From Thamnocephalis sphaerospora (Eukaryota; Zoopagomycota; Zoopagomycetes; Zoopagales; Sigmoideomycetaceae): a stretch of DNA of 53,324 bases. The stretch's first letter is position 1, and each line of letters starts with the position of its first letter. The notes under the pieces are model-generated. The model made no database searches, was not told where the DNA came from, and saw only the letters and a program-made list of their open reading frames with translations. Where the stretch lies: positions 1 to 53,324 of the forward strand of contig KZ992459.1 in NCBI GenBank assembly GCA_003614735.1, in the 5' to 3' direction. A program made the translations under genes and the position numbers. This document shows, piece by piece, positions 51,699-53,324 of the stretch.

Positions 51699-52554
51699 AT
51701 GGAGCTGCCCGTCATTACCTACAAGCGGTCCGAGTATATCGAGACGGTAGGCCCAAACGTCGGCTGCGCCTGGCTGCGGCGTCTCCGGGATGCTAACTCC
51801 CCCGACGACCACGTCCAGGACACGGGCAATAAGATTCACCGGCAATGTCTCATCGGCGGCGGCCAGAATATTATGCTGGGTGGCAAGGCAAGTGGAGACG
51901 GTGCCTTCACGGCCCATGTCGACTGCTGCTCAGACTGACAGGGATGCTGGACGCACTCTCACGTGCACAGACGATTATCCAGCCAAACTGCGTGATTCGA
52001 GGTGATCTATGCCGCATCGGCGCCGGTCATAGTGTGGTGGTCGTGGGCATTGGGCGCTACTGTCTGCTCGGCACCGGCTCTGTGATCCGGCCGCCGTACA
52101 AGGTGTATCGCGGGTAAGCAGGTCTCCAGACTGCGCAGCTAGTCTCGACGCGGAACTTATCGGCGCAACAAACAGTGCGTTTAATTACTATCCGATCAAG
52201 ATTGGCGACCACGTCGTCATCGGCGAGGGCACCATCGTGGAGGCCGCGTCCATTGGCTCGTTTGTGTACATTGGCAAGAACTGCGTTATTGTAAGCGACT
52301 TTGGCGTAGCGTCATTGCTGCGTGTAGAGTCTGGCTGACGTTTCTTCTGCCGCGTCTAGGGACGGTTCGCCATCATCAAGGACTGCGTGCGCATCGAGGA
52401 CAACACGGTGATTGCGCCAAACACGGTGGTATCGTCCTTTTCCGTGTACGCCGGTTCACCTGGTGTCTGGGTGGATGAGCTGCCTGAGAGCACGCAGGAG
52501 GTGTACGAAGCGCAGTCAAAAGATCAGTATGCCAAATTTATTGCGCGCGAGTAG
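51699..52554 (+). CDS. DCTN5: dynactin subunit p25 (DCTN5)
   Basis: Pointed-end subunit of dynactin, which links dynein to cargo such as early endosomes. Five exons: 51699-51746, 51819-51887, 51971-52113, 52176-52290, 52360-52554 (189 aa; human 182). The start [16 protein letters not shown] matches the family, followed by the left-handed beta-helix: [72 protein letters not shown], then [17 protein letters not shown] and a short C-terminal helix. Intron 2 (51888-51970) has a GC donor in full consensus context (AAG|GCAAGT); a GT four bases later would shift the frame. p25 is missing from budding yeast, so the organism probably uses dynein for long-range transport, as hyphal fungi do. Confidence 0.95.
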
Positions 52555-52647
52555 CGTTGCCGTCGTGCATAGGAAGCCTATACACGTATGTTTTACTATT
52601 AAACTCTGCCAAGCAGGCGCCATGACTGGCAGCATCACGACTTTGCC

Positions 52648-53324
52648 CTATAGTGCGCCCGATATGCCTAGCTCCGTCGCAAGTGACAAGTACCATTTGG
52701 TGGCATGTTCTTTGCGTGTAAAGTCCAGCTGCTGGCTAATGTCGTCAAAAAGGATTTTGACTACTGCCGTGCGCGCTGCAGACGCTGTCTCTGCTAGCAA
52801 GAGGCGGCGTACTTCTGCTAGCAGCTGGTCAAACTGTGCCAGACTTACCACGCGCAACTGATCGCAGAGCGTCACAAGCAGATGTCCGCGTGCTACGGCT
52901 GTCGCTCCGGCTGCAGGATCCTCGGGCGACGCTTCGACAGAAATGTTGGCAGGTGTCATTGGTGGGATCGCATCGATGGCATCGATCAGTCGCTGCACCA
53001 CCAGCCAGGCATAGGCTTCGTCCTGCTCAGCCAGACAGTCGACCATGGCAGCGTAAGCATGGCGCAGCTGATCTACGCTCACAAGCGCAGGGTAGGCCTG
53101 GTTATGCGTAAACCGTGTCAGCATCGTGCTGCCAAAACCAAACTCATGTACGTATACCTGTAGCAGCATATCCGAGTAGTAAGGCGCTAGTTCCAGTGCC
53201 ATTGATTTGCGCTTTAGAAAAACGCTCAGCAGGACAGAGTGTGCCGACTCGAACGCGTCCTGATGCGCCTTTGAGTTCAGATAGCTGTGTCCATGGCCCG
53301 TACGCACACTTGTCAGTGACAGTG
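52648..53324 (-). CDS. unrecognised helical protein, C-terminal part (gene cut by window edge)
   Basis: An open frame on the minus strand comes in from beyond 53324 and ends at the stop at 52648-52650; about 225 residues are visible with no intron. It begins RTGHGHSYLNSKAHQDAFESAHSVLL in short conserved-looking blocks, followed by PYYSDMLLQVY, a run of amphipathic helices (YAAMVDCLAEQDEAYAWLVVQRL) and QFDQLLAEVRRLLL. The text has the regular look of a conserved gene. A peroxin-8-like or other helical-repeat protein is possible, but I cannot name it. Convergent with DCTN5, 93 nt apart. Confidence 0.6.
   Translation of the reverse strand, partial: LSLTSVRTGHGHSYLNSKAHQDAFESAHSVLLSVFLKRKSMALELAPYYSDMLLQVYVHEFGFGSTMLTRFTHNQAYPALVSVDQLRHAYAAMVDCLAEQDEAYAWLVVQRLIDAIDAIPPMTPANISVEASPEDPAAGATAVARGHLLVTLCDQLRVVSLAQFDQLLAEVRRLLLAETASAARTAVVKILFDDISQQLDFTRKEHATKWYLSLATELGISGAL

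Noticed and set aside
1..53324. tRNA, rRNA, CRISPR, transposon or integrated virus
   Set aside because: I looked for tRNA B-box sequences (GGTTCGA.NCC), regularly spaced repeats, terminal repeats, and transposase, integrase or reverse-transcriptase motifs, and found none. This was by eye; a covariance-model and profile search would be decisive.

Overview
The window is nuclear DNA from a fungus. I see no bacterial operons, no rRNA or tRNA gene, no CRISPR array, and no transposase or long terminal repeat. The fungal assignment rests on a V-ATPase proteolipid of the c' (Vma11) type, a Pho85-type cyclin, an Shg1-family COMPASS subunit, an Spt3 protein and a Sct1/Gpt2-like acyltransferase. The housekeeping genes are unusually intron-rich for a fungus. 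I placed about 79 introns in 17 genes, mostly 46-130 nt, often with CTAAC/CTAAT-like branch sites. Gemin2, dynactin p25 and several microexons are also retained. Together these point to a basidiomycete or an early-diverging lineage (Zoopagomycota, Mucoromycota or chytrid type). I cannot go lower than that from sequence alone. Every exon chain given without a caveat adds up to a multiple of three and reads through without a stop.

Layout from left to right. The window opens on the start of a secreted-protein gene (1-137, minus), followed by about 2.9 kb with no recognisable gene and an intronless secreted protein (3012-4166). A dense block follows: DUS4 (4721-6212), a glycerol-3-phosphate acyltransferase (6782-8905), PCF11 (10471-13720), a Gly/Asn/Ser-rich GPI-type surface protein (14276-14737, minus), GEMIN2 (14914-16439, minus), UTP11 (16703-17852), eIF3k (18225-19259), a phytanoyl-CoA dioxygenase-like enzyme (19463-20647, minus) and SPT3 (20724-22136).

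From 22.1 to 41.5 kb genes are sparse. This part holds a Pho85-type cyclin behind several kilobases of pyrimidine-rich leader (27629-28760), a two-lectin-domain secreted protein (31522-33525), a bZIP factor (34961-36106, minus) and a TLC-domain membrane protein (39367-40598, minus).

The right end is dense again: heme oxygenase (41556-43387), an Shg1/BOD1 protein (43565-44305, minus), phosphatidylserine decarboxylase (44589-46058, minus), an M50B-type membrane metalloprotease (46438-47402, minus), a vacuolar-type amino-acid transporter (47900-50235), VMA11 (50495-51363, minus), dynactin p25 (51699-52554) and the 3' part of an unrecognised gene running off the right edge (52648-53324, minus).

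The genes do not form one pathway. Several belong to common themes: mRNA processing and transcription (PCF11, GEMIN2, SPT3, Shg1), translation and ribosome biogenesis (eIF3k, UTP11, DUS4), and glycerophospholipid synthesis (acyltransferase, PSD). The intronless secreted-protein genes sit in or beside gene-poor stretches, which suggests an accessory, secretome-bearing compartment.

The most interesting observations are these: a heme oxygenase with five Cys-Pro heme-regulatory-type motifs in a duplicated N-terminal array, one of them split across a 17-nt microexon; four GC-AG introns among about 79; microexons down to 9 nt; and two secreted proteins of unknown function, one with paired beta-trefoil lectin domains.
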